Assembly: GCA_021163465.1 (NCBI GenBank)
Contig: JAGGWU010000048.1
Coordinates: 1-11,849 of the forward strand
Source: Candidatus Bipolaricaulota bacterium
GTDB taxonomy: Bacteria; Bipolaricaulota; Bipolaricaulia; Bipolaricaulales; Bipolaricaulaceae
DNA length: 11,849 bases
Direction: 5' to 3'
Shown: piece after piece, positions 1 through 5,462 of the stretch
Layout: every line of letters starts with the position of its first letter
How positions within the stretch are numbered: the first letter of the stretch is position 1
The notes under the pieces: model-generated
What the model saw: the letters and a program-made list of their open reading frames with translations, nothing else
Told to the model about the DNA's origin: nothing
The model's database searches: none
Made by a program: the position numbers and the translations under genes

Positions 1-396
1 CCACCAGGTGGCGTAGGTGGAGAACTTGTACCCCTTGCGCCAGTCGAACTTCTCGATGGCCTTCATGAGGCCGAGGTTCCCCTCCTGGATGAGGTCGAGG
101 AAGGGGAGTCCGCATCCCCGGTACTTCTTGGCGATGGAGACGACGAGGCGGAGGTTCGCCTCGGCGAGCTTTTCTTTCGCGGCCTTATCGCCGGCCTCGA
201 CGCGTTTGGCGAGCTCCACCTCCTCTTCCTTGGTGAGGAGGGGGACCCGCGAGATCTCATCGAAATACGTACGGATTGGGTTCTCCGGGGAGCGGTGATG
301 AGCTTCCTCCTCTTCCCACTCCCAGAGCTCCTCTTCCGCCTCGAGATTTTCCAGGTATTCCTTGGCGTTAAGTTCCTTTTCCTTCACGTTGCCCAT
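1..396 (-). CDS. rpoD: RNA polymerase primary sigma factor, N-terminal part (cut by window edge)
   Basis: This is the first 132 codons of a sigma-70 family factor, which directs RNA polymerase to promoters; the gene continues beyond the left edge. The visible protein has a short acidic N-terminus (residues about 15-32, rich in Glu and Trp), then region 1.2 from about residue 39 (PIRTYFDEISRVPLL), region 2.1 around ANLRLVVSIAKKY (80-92), region 2.2 (DLIQEGNLGLMKAIEKFD, 101-118) and the start of region 2.3 (YKFSTYATWW, 123-132). The near-consensus region 2 points to the group 1 housekeeping factor, although a group 2 paralogue is not excluded. The ATG at 396 is preceded by AGAGGTGG four bases upstream. 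Only about 38 residues precede region 1.2, so a canonical region 1.1 looks absent. The gene is divergent from the tRNA/tuf genes. Confidence 0.93.
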   Translation of the reverse strand, partial: MGNVKEKELNAKEYLENLEAEEELWEWEEEEAHHRSPENPIRTYFDEISRVPLLTKEEEVELAKRVEAGDKAAKEKLAEANLRLVVSIAKKYRGCGLPFLDLIQEGNLGLMKAIEKFDWRKGYKFSTYATWW

Positions 397-420
397 GGAA
401 CCACCTCTTTTTTATTCGAT

Positions 421-436
421 AAAGGCTTTTGCCTTT
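421..436 (-). other. Stem-loop in the rpoD 5' leader
   Basis: A perfect inverted repeat (AAAGGC, loop of four A on the minus strand, GCCTTT) lies between the predicted rpoD start of transcription and its ribosome binding site. It would form a small 6-bp hairpin ending about 12 bases before the SD. It could affect leader stability or translation; no function is shown by the sequence. Confidence 0.45.
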
Positions 437-456
437 GTTGTCACTCTGAGCGTCCC

Positions 457-485
457 ATTATACCGCGGAAAAGGCCCTTTGATAA
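457..485 (-). promoter_or_regulatory. Sigma-70-type promoter for rpoD
   Basis: On the minus strand a perfect -10 hexamer TATAAT (462-457) is preceded, with a 17-base spacer, by TTATCA (485-480), which matches four of six -35 consensus positions. Transcription would begin near 450 and give a leader of about 54 bases before the rpoD ATG at 396. This is the best promoter in the window by match and spacing. It was identified by eye. Confidence 0.7.
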
Positions 486-489
486 GCCC

Positions 490-506
490 CCGATGTTCCC
501 CATCGG
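490..506. repeat. Inverted repeat upstream of the rpoD promoter
   Basis: CCGATG (490-495) and CATCGG (501-506) form a perfect 6-bp inverted repeat with a 5-base spacer. It lies just upstream of the rpoD -35 element and between the two divergent transcription units. It could be a regulator binding site or chance. A smaller repeat, GTCG/CGAC at 520-531, follows. Confidence 0.35.
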
Positions 507-543
507 AACCGGGCTCGTGGTCGATCGCGACGGGGAGACGCTT

Positions 544-553
544 GGGTTAACCC
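544..553. repeat. 10-bp perfect palindrome GGGTTAACCC
   Basis: A perfect 10-bp palindrome sits in the divergent rpoD/tRNA spacer, about 18 bases upstream of the predicted -35 of the tRNA promoter. The position would suit an operator or upstream element, but there is no second copy in the window to support this. Confidence 0.3.
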
Positions 554-570
554 CTCCGGCGCTCTAATAC

Positions 571-598
571 TTTACCGCCTCGAGTACGGGGATAAAAT
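571..598 (+). promoter_or_regulatory. Predicted promoter of the first tRNA-Thr gene
   Basis: TTTACC (571-576, four of six matches to TTGACA) and TAAAAT (593-598, five of six matches to TATAAT) are separated by 16 bases. Transcription would begin around 605, only a few bases before the mature tRNA 5' end at 610. The same TAAAAT hexamer recurs before the other tRNA genes in the window. Confidence 0.55.
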
Positions 599-609
599 TT
601 TTCTCAGAA

Positions 610-682
610 GCCCGTGTAGCTCAACCGGTAGAGCGTCCGCCTTGTAAGCGGAGGGTTGCCCGTTCGAGTCGGGCCACGGGCT
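610..682 (+). tRNA. tRNA-Thr (anticodon TGT)
   Basis: A complete cloverleaf of 73 bases. The 7-bp acceptor stem is perfect (GCCCGTG 610-616 with CACGGGC 675-681). The anticodon stem TCCGC/GCGGA encloses loop CTTGTAA, with anticodon TGT at 643-645 reading ACA. The T-arm is GCCCG, loop TTCGAGT, CGGGC. The discriminator is T682, and CCA is not encoded, so it must be added enzymatically. It begins the Thr-Tyr-Thr cluster upstream of tuf, an order also seen (with an extra tRNA-Gly) before tufB in enterobacteria. Confidence 0.97.
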
Positions 683-710
683 TTAGCCTCGCAGGGCGAG
701 GCGTTAAAAT
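682..710 (+). promoter_or_regulatory. Possible promoter before tRNA-Tyr
   Basis: A TAAAAT box at 705-710 stands 17 bases before the tRNA-Tyr 5' end. The weak -35 candidate TTTAGC (682-687) lies 17 bases upstream and overlaps the end of the preceding tRNA gene. The -10 match is good, but the -35 match is poor (three of six). Support comes mainly from the same box appearing before all four tRNAs. Confidence 0.35.
686..702 (+). other. Stem-loop between tRNA-Thr(TGT) and tRNA-Tyr
   Basis: GCCTCGC (686-692) and GCGAGGC (696-702) are a perfect 7-bp inverted repeat with an AGG loop, four bases after the tRNA end. It is followed by GTTAAAATTT, not a clean run of T, so it is an imperfect intrinsic terminator. 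It could instead be a processing hairpin between tRNAs. Confidence 0.5.
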
Positions 711-721
711 TTAGACGTCCT

Positions 722-805
722 GGAGGGGTAGCGAAGCGGTCAAACGCACCGGGCTGTAAACCCGGCGGCTTGAGGCCTTCGGGGGTTCGAATCCCTCCCC
801 CTCCA
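722..805 (+). tRNA. tRNA-Tyr (anticodon GTA)
   Basis: A class II tRNA of 84 bases with a long variable arm, as expected for bacterial tRNA-Tyr. The acceptor stem GGAGGGG (722-728) pairs fully with CCCCTCC (798-804), and the discriminator is A805. The anticodon stem CCGGG/CCCGG encloses loop CTGTAAA, with GTA at 756-758. The T-loop is TTCGAAT (786-792). CCA is not encoded. Confidence 0.97.
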
Positions 806-810
806 TTAGG

Positions 811-839
811 TTGTTGTCCCCCGTTTGGGGAGGTAAAAT
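811..839 (+). promoter_or_regulatory. Possible promoter before tRNA-Thr(GGT)
   Basis: TTGTTG (811-816) and TAAAAT (834-839) are separated by 17 bases, and transcription would begin near 846, eight bases before the tRNA. A short hairpin (TCCCC/GGGGA, 817-831) lies in the spacer and could be a weak terminator for the upstream tRNA. The -35 matches only the TTG of the consensus. Confidence 0.4.
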
Positions 840-853
840 GCGGGTTTGTGGGG

Positions 854-927
854 GCCCGTGTAGCTCAGGCGGCCAGAGCGCACCCTTGGTAAGGGTGAGG
901 TCGGCGGTTCGAATCCGCCCGCGGGCT
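854..927 (+). tRNA. tRNA-Thr (anticodon GGT)
   Basis: A 74-base cloverleaf followed by an encoded CCA (928-930), unlike the other three tRNAs here. The acceptor stem GCCCGTG (854-860) pairs with CGCGGGC (920-926) through one G-U pair. The anticodon stem CACCC/GGGTG encloses loop TTGGTAA, with GGT at 888-890 reading ACC. The T-arm is GGCGG, loop TTCGAAT, CCGCC. The discriminator is T, as in the other tRNA-Thr, and the first six acceptor bases are shared with it. Confidence 0.97.
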
Positions 928-934
928 CCAGCAC

Positions 935-959
935 GGGGCGCTTGAGCTCCATTATTTTT
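935..959 (+). terminator. Terminator or attenuator between tRNA-Thr(GGT) and tuf
   Basis: GGGGC (935-939) pairs with GCTCC (946-950) across a 6-base loop, with one G-U pair, and is followed by ATTATTTTT. This has the form of a weak intrinsic terminator. It lies only 32 bases before the tuf ATG, leaving little room for a separate tuf promoter, so it may act as a partial terminator that sets the tRNA to tuf mRNA ratio. Confidence 0.5.
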
Positions 960-991
960 GCCACGCCAACAAAGCAAGGAGGTCGGAAGGG

Positions 992-2206
992 ATGTCAAAG
1001 GAGAAGTTCGAGAGGACGAAGCCACACATAAACGTGGGGACGATTGGACACATCGACCACGGAAAGACCACGCTTACGGCGGCCATCACCAAGGTGTTGG
1101 CCATGAAGGGCCTTGCCAAGGAACGTTCCTACGATGAGGTGGCCAAAGCCGACGCCAAGCTCTTCCGCCGTGACGAGACCAAGATTCTCACCGTGAACGT
1201 GGCCCACGTGGAGTACGAGACCGAGAACCGCCACTACGCCCACATCGACTGTCCCGGCCACGCCGATTACGTGAAGAACATGATCACCGGTGCCGCCCAG
1301 ATGGACGGGGCCATCCTCGTCGTCTCCGCCGCCGACGGGCCCATGCCCCAGACCCGGGAGCACGTCCTTTTGGCACGCCAGGTGAACGTCCCCGCCATCG
1401 TGGTCTTCCTCAACAAGGTGGACATGGTGGACGATCCGGACCTCGTGGATTTGGTGGAGATGGAGGTGCGGGAGCTCCTCAATCAGTACGAATATCCGGG
1501 TGATGAGGTCCCCGTGATCCGGGGCTCCGCCCTCAAGGCCCTCCAGGCCACCTCCCTGGACGACCCCGAGGTGAAGCCCATCTTGGAGCTCCTGGATGCC
1601 CTGGACAACTACATCCCCTTGCCCAAGCGTGAGGAGGACAAGCCTTTCCTCATGCCCATCGAGGATATCTTCTCCATCAAGGGCCGCGGCACCGTGGTCA
1701 CCGGACGTGTGGAGCGCGGCAAGCTCCGTCCCGGCGACGAGGTGGAGATCGTGGGGCTCACCGACGAGATCCGGAAGACCGTGGCCACCTCCATCGAAAT
1801 GTTCAACAAGATCCTGGACGAGGCCCTTCCCGGCGATAACATCGGGGTGCTTTTGCGGGGCGTGGAGAAGGACGAGGTAGAGCGGGGTCAGGTCCTGGCG
1901 GCTCCCGGCTCCATCACGCCCCACACCGAGTTCTTGGCACAGGTCTATGTGCTTTCCAAAGAGGAGGGCGGCCGCCATACCCCGTTCTTCTCCGGGTATA
2001 AGCCCCAGTTCTACTTCCGCACCACCGATGTGACGGGTGAGGTCCAGCTTCCCGAGGGCGTGGAGATGGTGATGCCCGGCGACAACGTGGATGGCCTGAA
2101 ATGCAAGCTGATCAAGCCGGTGGCCCTGGAGGAAGGGCAGCGGTTCGCCATCCGTGAGGGCGGCCGCACCGTGGGCGCGGGTGTGGTAACGAAGATCGTC
2201 AAGTGA
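992..2206 (+). CDS. tuf: Translation elongation factor Tu
   Basis: EF-Tu (404 residues) carries aminoacyl-tRNA to the ribosome as a GTP complex in the cytoplasm. GTPase motifs are clear: G1 GHIDHGKT (19-26), G3 DCPGH (86-90, with catalytic His90), G4 NKVD (141-144), G5 SALK (179-182). Domains II and III follow, ending in the family-typical GRTVGAGVVTKI. The start is an ATG nine bases after AAGGAGG. Oddly, switch I lacks the usual RGITI signature: DETKILTVNV (61-70) replaces it. Thr67 still occupies the place of the Mg-binding Thr61 of E. coli, and there are five extra residues between G1 and switch I. Neither other reading frame restores the usual motif, so a frameshift is unlikely. The sequence otherwise matches EF-Tu along its length, so function is probably intact. 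Confidence 0.98.
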   Translation: MSKEKFERTKPHINVGTIGHIDHGKTTLTAAITKVLAMKGLAKERSYDEVAKADAKLFRRDETKILTVNVAHVEYETENRHYAHIDCPGHADYVKNMITGAAQMDGAILVVSAADGPMPQTREHVLLARQVNVPAIVVFLNKVDMVDDPDLVDLVEMEVRELLNQYEYPGDEVPVIRGSALKALQATSLDDPEVKPILELLDALDNYIPLPKREEDKPFLMPIEDIFSIKGRGTVVTGRVERGKLRPGDEVEIVGLTDEIRKTVATSIEMFNKILDEALPGDNIGVLLRGVEKDEVERGQVLAAPGSITPHTEFLAQVYVLSKEEGGRHTPFFSGYKPQFYFRTTDVTGEVQLPEGVEMVMPGDNVDGLKCKLIKPVALEEGQRFAIREGGRTVGAGVVTKIVK

Positions 2207-2207
2207 C

Positions 2208-2369
2208 ATGGCGAAAAAGGACAACGTCCTCATCGTGAGCTTGGCATGTTCGGAGTGTGGGCGCCGGAATTACCATACCACCCGCAATCGCCAGAACCGG
2301 CGCGACAAGCTCCAACTACGTAAGTACTGCAAATGGTGCCGGCACCACACCCTGCACAAAGAGGTTTAA
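2208..2369 (+). CDS. rpmG: 50S ribosomal protein L33
   Basis: A 53-residue basic protein of the large ribosomal subunit. It reads as a typical L33: a CxxC pair at Cys14/Cys17 (ACSECGRRNY), a TTRNRQNRRDKL stretch, and a second CxxC at Cys41/Cys44 (YCKWC). The four cysteines would bind zinc, so this is the zinc-binding form. The ATG begins one base after the tuf stop, and no strong SD is visible, so translation is probably coupled to tuf. The tuf-rpmG-tRNA-Trp-secE order is found in other bacteria, for example Thermus. Confidence 0.95.
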   Translation: MAKKDNVLIVSLACSECGRRNYHTTRNRQNRRDKLQLRKYCKWCRHHTLHKEV

Positions 2370-2372
2370 AAT
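2367..2372 (+). promoter_or_regulatory. TAAAAT box before tRNA-Trp
   Basis: A -10-like TAAAAT overlaps the rpmG stop codon and stands 18 bases before the tRNA-Trp 5' end. No good -35 is visible upstream. It is listed because the same hexamer at a similar distance precedes the other three tRNAs. Confidence 0.3.
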
Positions 2373-2384
2373 AAAAGGGTGGAC

Positions 2385-2457
2385 AGGCCCGTAGCTCAAT
2401 TGGCAGAGCACCGGACTCCAAATCCGGAGGTTGGGGGTTCGAGTCCCTCCGGGCCTG
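2385..2457 (+). tRNA. tRNA-Trp (anticodon CCA)
   Basis: A 73-base cloverleaf. The acceptor stem AGGCCCG (2385-2391) pairs perfectly with CGGGCCT (2450-2456), and the discriminator is G2457, as usual for bacterial tRNA-Trp. The anticodon stem CCGGA/TCCGG encloses loop CTCCAAA, with CCA at 2418-2420. The T-loop is TTCGAGT. The 3' CCA is not encoded. It lies between rpmG and secE, a conserved position. Confidence 0.97.
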
Positions 2458-2469
2458 CGAGGTGAGCAA

Positions 2470-2658
2470 ATGGTCCAAAGGATAAGGGAGTATTTTCGGG
2501 CCGTGGTCGCGGAGGCCAAAAAGGTCAGTTGGCCCTCATGGCAGCAAGTGGCAGCCTTCACGGCCCTGATCCTCATGATGATCGTGGCCCTGGCCCTGTA
2601 TTTGGGGCTTGTGGATACGGTGATGAGGGCCATCCTCAGCGCCCTCCTCAAAAGGTAA
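2470..2658 (+). CDS. secE: Preprotein translocase subunit SecE
   Basis: A 62-residue single-span inner-membrane protein that clamps SecY in the protein-conducting channel. An amphipathic N-terminal helix (about 2-16) leads into the conserved KKVSWPS motif (17-23) and one hydrophobic segment (about 27-47). This is the short SecE form found in most bacteria. I chose the ATG at 2470, preceded by GAGGTGAG, because a longer reading frame in the same phase starts inside the tRNA-Trp gene. The gene sits just before nusG, the usual place. Confidence 0.93.
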   Translation: MVQRIREYFRAVVAEAKKVSWPSWQQVAAFTALILMMIVALALYLGLVDTVMRAILSALLKR

Positions 2659-2670
2659 GGCCCTAACGCC

Positions 2671-3771
2671 ATGCAACGCAAGAAGTGGTATGCCATCCAA
2701 ACCTACGCTGGCTCCGAGCTGCGTGTGAAGAAGCAGCTCGAGGAGCGGGTGCGCCAGCTCGGCTGGGAGAGGTACTTCGAGCCCATCCGCAGGAATGGGG
2801 ACGTGGAGTACTTCCTCGTTCCCGTGGAGGAGGTAGTAACCTCCCGTTCCCGCCGCGGCCGGGCCACCGAGTACCGGGTCTCGTATGACTACGATCTCCT
2901 GGTGAAGAACAACGAGCGGGTGGAGCGGGGAGCCCTGCTCGCCAGGCGCCCTCCCCGACACCTGAAGAAGCCCGCCCGGGTGGTCTCCATAGAGCCCATG
3001 TGGCGGATCGTGGTGGAGCGGGTGGACCGCACCGAGAGGGAGTACCTGGTGCCGCAGGAAAAGCAGCTCCGCCGCGATATCCGCGTGGGGGAGCGGGTAC
3101 GGACCGGAATCCCCATCACCACCGACTCCGACTCGCGCTATCAGATCGACGTCCAGGGACAGATCGTGGCCCGGGAGAAGGTGCGCAGGATCACCTTGGA
3201 GTACGAGGATGGAACCAAAGAGACCCACATCATCCCCGAGGAGCTCTGCCCCCGCCTCAAGGAAGGCCAAGAACTCCCCGAGGGCTTCGAGATCGAACGG
3301 GAACATAAGATCTACGCCAACGCTTCCGGTCTGGTGAAGGTCAAGGAGTACAAGGAAAAACGCATCATTTCCATCCACCGGATCGAGAAGCGCCGGCTCT
3401 TCCCGGGGTACGTGTTCGCCAAGATGGGCCTGGATGAGGAGCAGATGCGGGAGCTTCTGGCGGGCATTGAGGGTGCCAGGTTCGTGGGGAACCGGTTCCA
3501 CCCCATTCCCATCGAGGGCCAGGAGATGCTGGCGGTGCAGCGCACCGCGGGGATGATCGAGGCCCCCAAGGTGGAGGAGGAGCGGCGGCCGAAGGTCGAG
3601 GTGGAGTTCGAGGTGGGCGAGATCGTCCAGATCATCGAGGGGCCGTTTGCCGACTTCACCGGGGAGATCAAGGAGATCGATAAGGAGGCCGAGGAAGCGG
3701 TGGTCTCGGTCAAGATCTTTGGTCGGGAGCTTCCGGTGCGGATAAGCTTGGACGGTATTGCCAAGATTTAA
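2671..3771 (+). CDS. nusG: Transcription elongation/termination factor NusG with a large inserted domain
   Basis: NusG binds elongating RNA polymerase and couples it to Rho and to the ribosome. At 366 residues it is about twice the length of E. coli NusG. The NGN domain starts with KKWYAIQTYAGSE (4-16), is interrupted near residue 59, and resumes around 237 with KRRLFPGYVFAKM (240-252). The KOW domain lies at about 316-342 with the GPFADF motif (324-329), and the protein ends in the usual IFGRELPV region. The insert (about 59-236) is rich in beta-type, charged sequence with a repeated EYLVP/THIIP pattern. It corresponds in position and character to domain II of Thermotoga maritima NusG. The ATG follows the secE stop by 12 bases, with TAAGG upstream. 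Confidence 0.95.
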   Translation: MQRKKWYAIQTYAGSELRVKKQLEERVRQLGWERYFEPIRRNGDVEYFLVPVEEVVTSRSRRGRATEYRVSYDYDLLVKNNERVERGALLARRPPRHLKKPARVVSIEPMWRIVVERVDRTEREYLVPQEKQLRRDIRVGERVRTGIPITTDSDSRYQIDVQGQIVAREKVRRITLEYEDGTKETHIIPEELCPRLKEGQELPEGFEIEREHKIYANASGLVKVKEYKEKRIISIHRIEKRRLFPGYVFAKMGLDEEQMRELLAGIEGARFVGNRFHPIPIEGQEMLAVQRTAGMIEAPKVEEERRPKVEVEFEVGEIVQIIEGPFADFTGEIKEIDKEAEEAVVSVKIFGRELPVRISLDGIAKI

Positions 3772-3795
3772 GGTCATGAACGGAGGAGGACGAAG

Positions 3796-4227
3796 ATGGC
3801 TAAACAGGTCGCGGCTAAGATAAAGCTTCAGATCCCCGCGGGCCAGGCGAGCCCCGCCCCGCCCGTGGGCCCGGTGCTCGGGATGCACAAGGTGAACATC
3901 ATGGACTTCTGCAAGAAGTTCAACGAGGCCACCAAGAACGAGGAACCCGGCATTCTCATCCCGGTGGAGATCACCGTTTACTCTGATCGCTCCTTCGATT
4001 TCGTCCTGAAACAGCCTCCGGTTTCGGTGCTGCTGAAAAAGGCGGCGGGGATCGAGAAGGGATCCCCTGAGCCCAACCGCATAAAGGTGGGCAAGGTGAC
4101 CATGGAACAGGTGCGGCGCATCGCCGAACGGAAGCTTCCCGACATGAACACCAAGGACCTCGAGGCCGCCATCCGCATGGTGTTGGGGACGGCCAAGAAC
4201 ATGGGGATCGAGGTGGTAGAAGGATGA
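3796..4227 (+). CDS. rplK: 50S ribosomal protein L11
   Basis: L11 (143 residues) forms the base of the ribosomal stalk and binds 23S rRNA at the GTPase-associated centre. The N-terminal domain has the proline-rich PAPPVGPVLG segment (21-30). The C-terminal RNA-binding domain includes LLKKAAGIEKGS, a shortened EPNR, and KVGKVT. The length is normal. The usual LGQHGVNIM reads LGMHKVNIM here, a small local departure. A strong GGAGGAGG precedes the ATG. The stop overlaps the rplA start by four bases (ATGA). Confidence 0.97.
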   Translation: MAKQVAAKIKLQIPAGQASPAPPVGPVLGMHKVNIMDFCKKFNEATKNEEPGILIPVEITVYSDRSFDFVLKQPPVSVLLKKAAGIEKGSPEPNRIKVGKVTMEQVRRIAERKLPDMNTKDLEAAIRMVLGTAKNMGIEVVEG

Positions 4228-4928
4228 GGCGTTCGAGGCGATATCAAGAGACGGTGGCGGTGGTGGATAAGGCCCGGGTTTACCCGGTGCGGGAGGCCAT
4301 CGAACTCATGAAGCGGACGGCCACGGCCAAGTTCGACGAGACCGCCGAGGCCGCCTTCAACCTGGGGGTGAACACCTCCCAATACCCCATCCGGGGCACG
4401 GTGGTCCTGCCCCATGGGATCGGGAGGACCGTACGAGTGCTTGTGTTCGCCCGGGGAGAGAAGATCCGGGAGGCGGAGGAGGCCGGCGCCGATTACGTGG
4501 GTGGGGAGGAGCTGGCGGAGCGGATCCAGAAGGAAGGGTGGCTGGAATTCGACCGGGTCATCGCCACCCCGGACATGATGCCGGTGGTGGGGAAATTGGG
4601 CCGGATCCTGGGGCCTAGGGGGCTGATGCCCTCCCCCAAGACCGGGACCGTGACCCAGGATATCGCCCGGGTGGTGAGGGAGACGAAGCAAGGGATGGTG
4701 GAATTCCGCGCCGATCGTTACGGGATCGTCCACGCCCCCTTCGGAAAGGTCTCTTTCGAGACGGACAAGCTCCTGGAGAATTTGGTGGCCCTGACCCGGG
4801 CGGTTCTCGACCGGCGGCCCGAGGGGTTCAAGGGAAGGTACCTCCAGCGGGTCTCCATATCCTCCACCATGGGGCCGGGGATTCCGGTGGATGAGCGGGA
4901 GCTCATCCAGCTTGCCCAAAAGCTCTGA
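4224..4928 (+). CDS. rplA: 50S ribosomal protein L1
   Basis: L1 (234 residues) binds 23S rRNA in the mobile L1 stalk and in many bacteria represses its own L11-L1 mRNA. The family signature LGRILGPRGLMPSPKTGTVT lies near residues 129-148. The N-terminal half (KFDETAEAAFNLGV) and the C-terminal half (GVSFETDKL-like region, KGRYLQRVSISSTMGPG) are both standard. It overlaps rplK by ATGA, so the two are translationally coupled. It is followed after nine bases by rplJ. Confidence 0.97.
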   Translation: MRRSRRYQETVAVVDKARVYPVREAIELMKRTATAKFDETAEAAFNLGVNTSQYPIRGTVVLPHGIGRTVRVLVFARGEKIREAEEAGADYVGGEELAERIQKEGWLEFDRVIATPDMMPVVGKLGRILGPRGLMPSPKTGTVTQDIARVVRETKQGMVEFRADRYGIVHAPFGKVSFETDKLLENLVALTRAVLDRRPEGFKGRYLQRVSISSTMGPGIPVDERELIQLAQKL

Positions 4929-4937
4929 GGAGGGGAT

Positions 4938-5462
4938 ATGCCGAAGCCGGAAAAGGTGGCCCAAGTCCAGGCCCTGAAGGAGAAGCTCTCCAAGGCTCAA
5001 GGGGTGGTGCTGGTGGAGTACCTGGGCATCCCCGCCCCGGAGATGGTGGAGCTGCGGGAGTTCATGAAGGAGAAGGGGTTGGAGTTTCGGGTGATAAAGA
5101 ACACCCTGACCCGCATCGCCGCCGAGGAGCTGGGGCTCAACGACCTGGCCCGGTATCTCCGCGGGCCCAATGCCATCGTGATCGGCTACGACGATCCCAC
5201 CGTTCCCTTCCGGGCGGTGCGGGAATCCCGCAAGAAGTTCCCGCAGCTTGAGGTGAAGGTAGGGATCTTCGAGGGGGAGATCCTCCCCCCCGAGGAAGCG
5301 GATAAAATAGCGGAGCTCCCCTCCAGGGAGGAGCTTTTGGCGCGGCTTGCCGGGGCGGTGGCGGGTCCGATCCGGGGCTTGGCCGTTGTCCTGGCGGGGA
5401 TTTTGCGCAAGCTTGCGGTGGCCCTATCTGAAGTCCAAAAGGTGAAGGAGGCGTCGTCATGA
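4938..5462 (+). CDS. rplJ: 50S ribosomal protein L10
   Basis: L10 (174 residues) anchors L7/L12 dimers to the ribosome. The N-terminal rRNA-binding domain is recognisable from EYLGIPAPEMVELREFMK and FRVIKNTLTRIA, and the C-terminal helix (about 140-170) would bind L7/L12 dimers. A strong GAGGAGGGG precedes the ATG. Only nine bases separate it from rplA, so the long leader that carries L10 autoregulation in E. coli is absent here, and the gene probably shares the upstream mRNA. The stop overlaps the rplL start by four bases (ATGA). Confidence 0.96.
   Translation: MPKPEKVAQVQALKEKLSKAQGVVLVEYLGIPAPEMVELREFMKEKGLEFRVIKNTLTRIAAEELGLNDLARYLRGPNAIVIGYDDPTVPFRAVRESRKKFPQLEVKVGIFEGEILPPEEADKIAELPSREELLARLAGAVAGPIRGLAVVLAGILRKLAVALSEVQKVKEASS

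Noticed and set aside
656..1025. Small open frames across the tRNA cluster on both strands
   Set aside because: They read through three tRNA genes and have no coding features.
995..2233. Long antisense open frame (412 codons) opposite tuf
   Set aside because: It mirrors a highly biased GC-rich coding sequence. The translation is His/Gly/Leu-rich low-complexity with no recognisable family, and tuf is certain on the other strand.
2431..2469. Longer SecE start within tRNA-Trp
   Set aside because: It would begin inside the tRNA T-arm. The ATG at 2470 with its SD gives a normal-length SecE.
2536..3888. Minus-strand open frame of 450 codons opposite nusG
   Set aside because: It is a shadow of the GC-rich nusG/rplK coding strand, with repetitive Leu/His/Pro composition.
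5303..5308. TAAAAT inside rplJ as a promoter
   Set aside because: No -35 at a workable distance, and the bases are coding (Asp-Lys-Ile-Ala).
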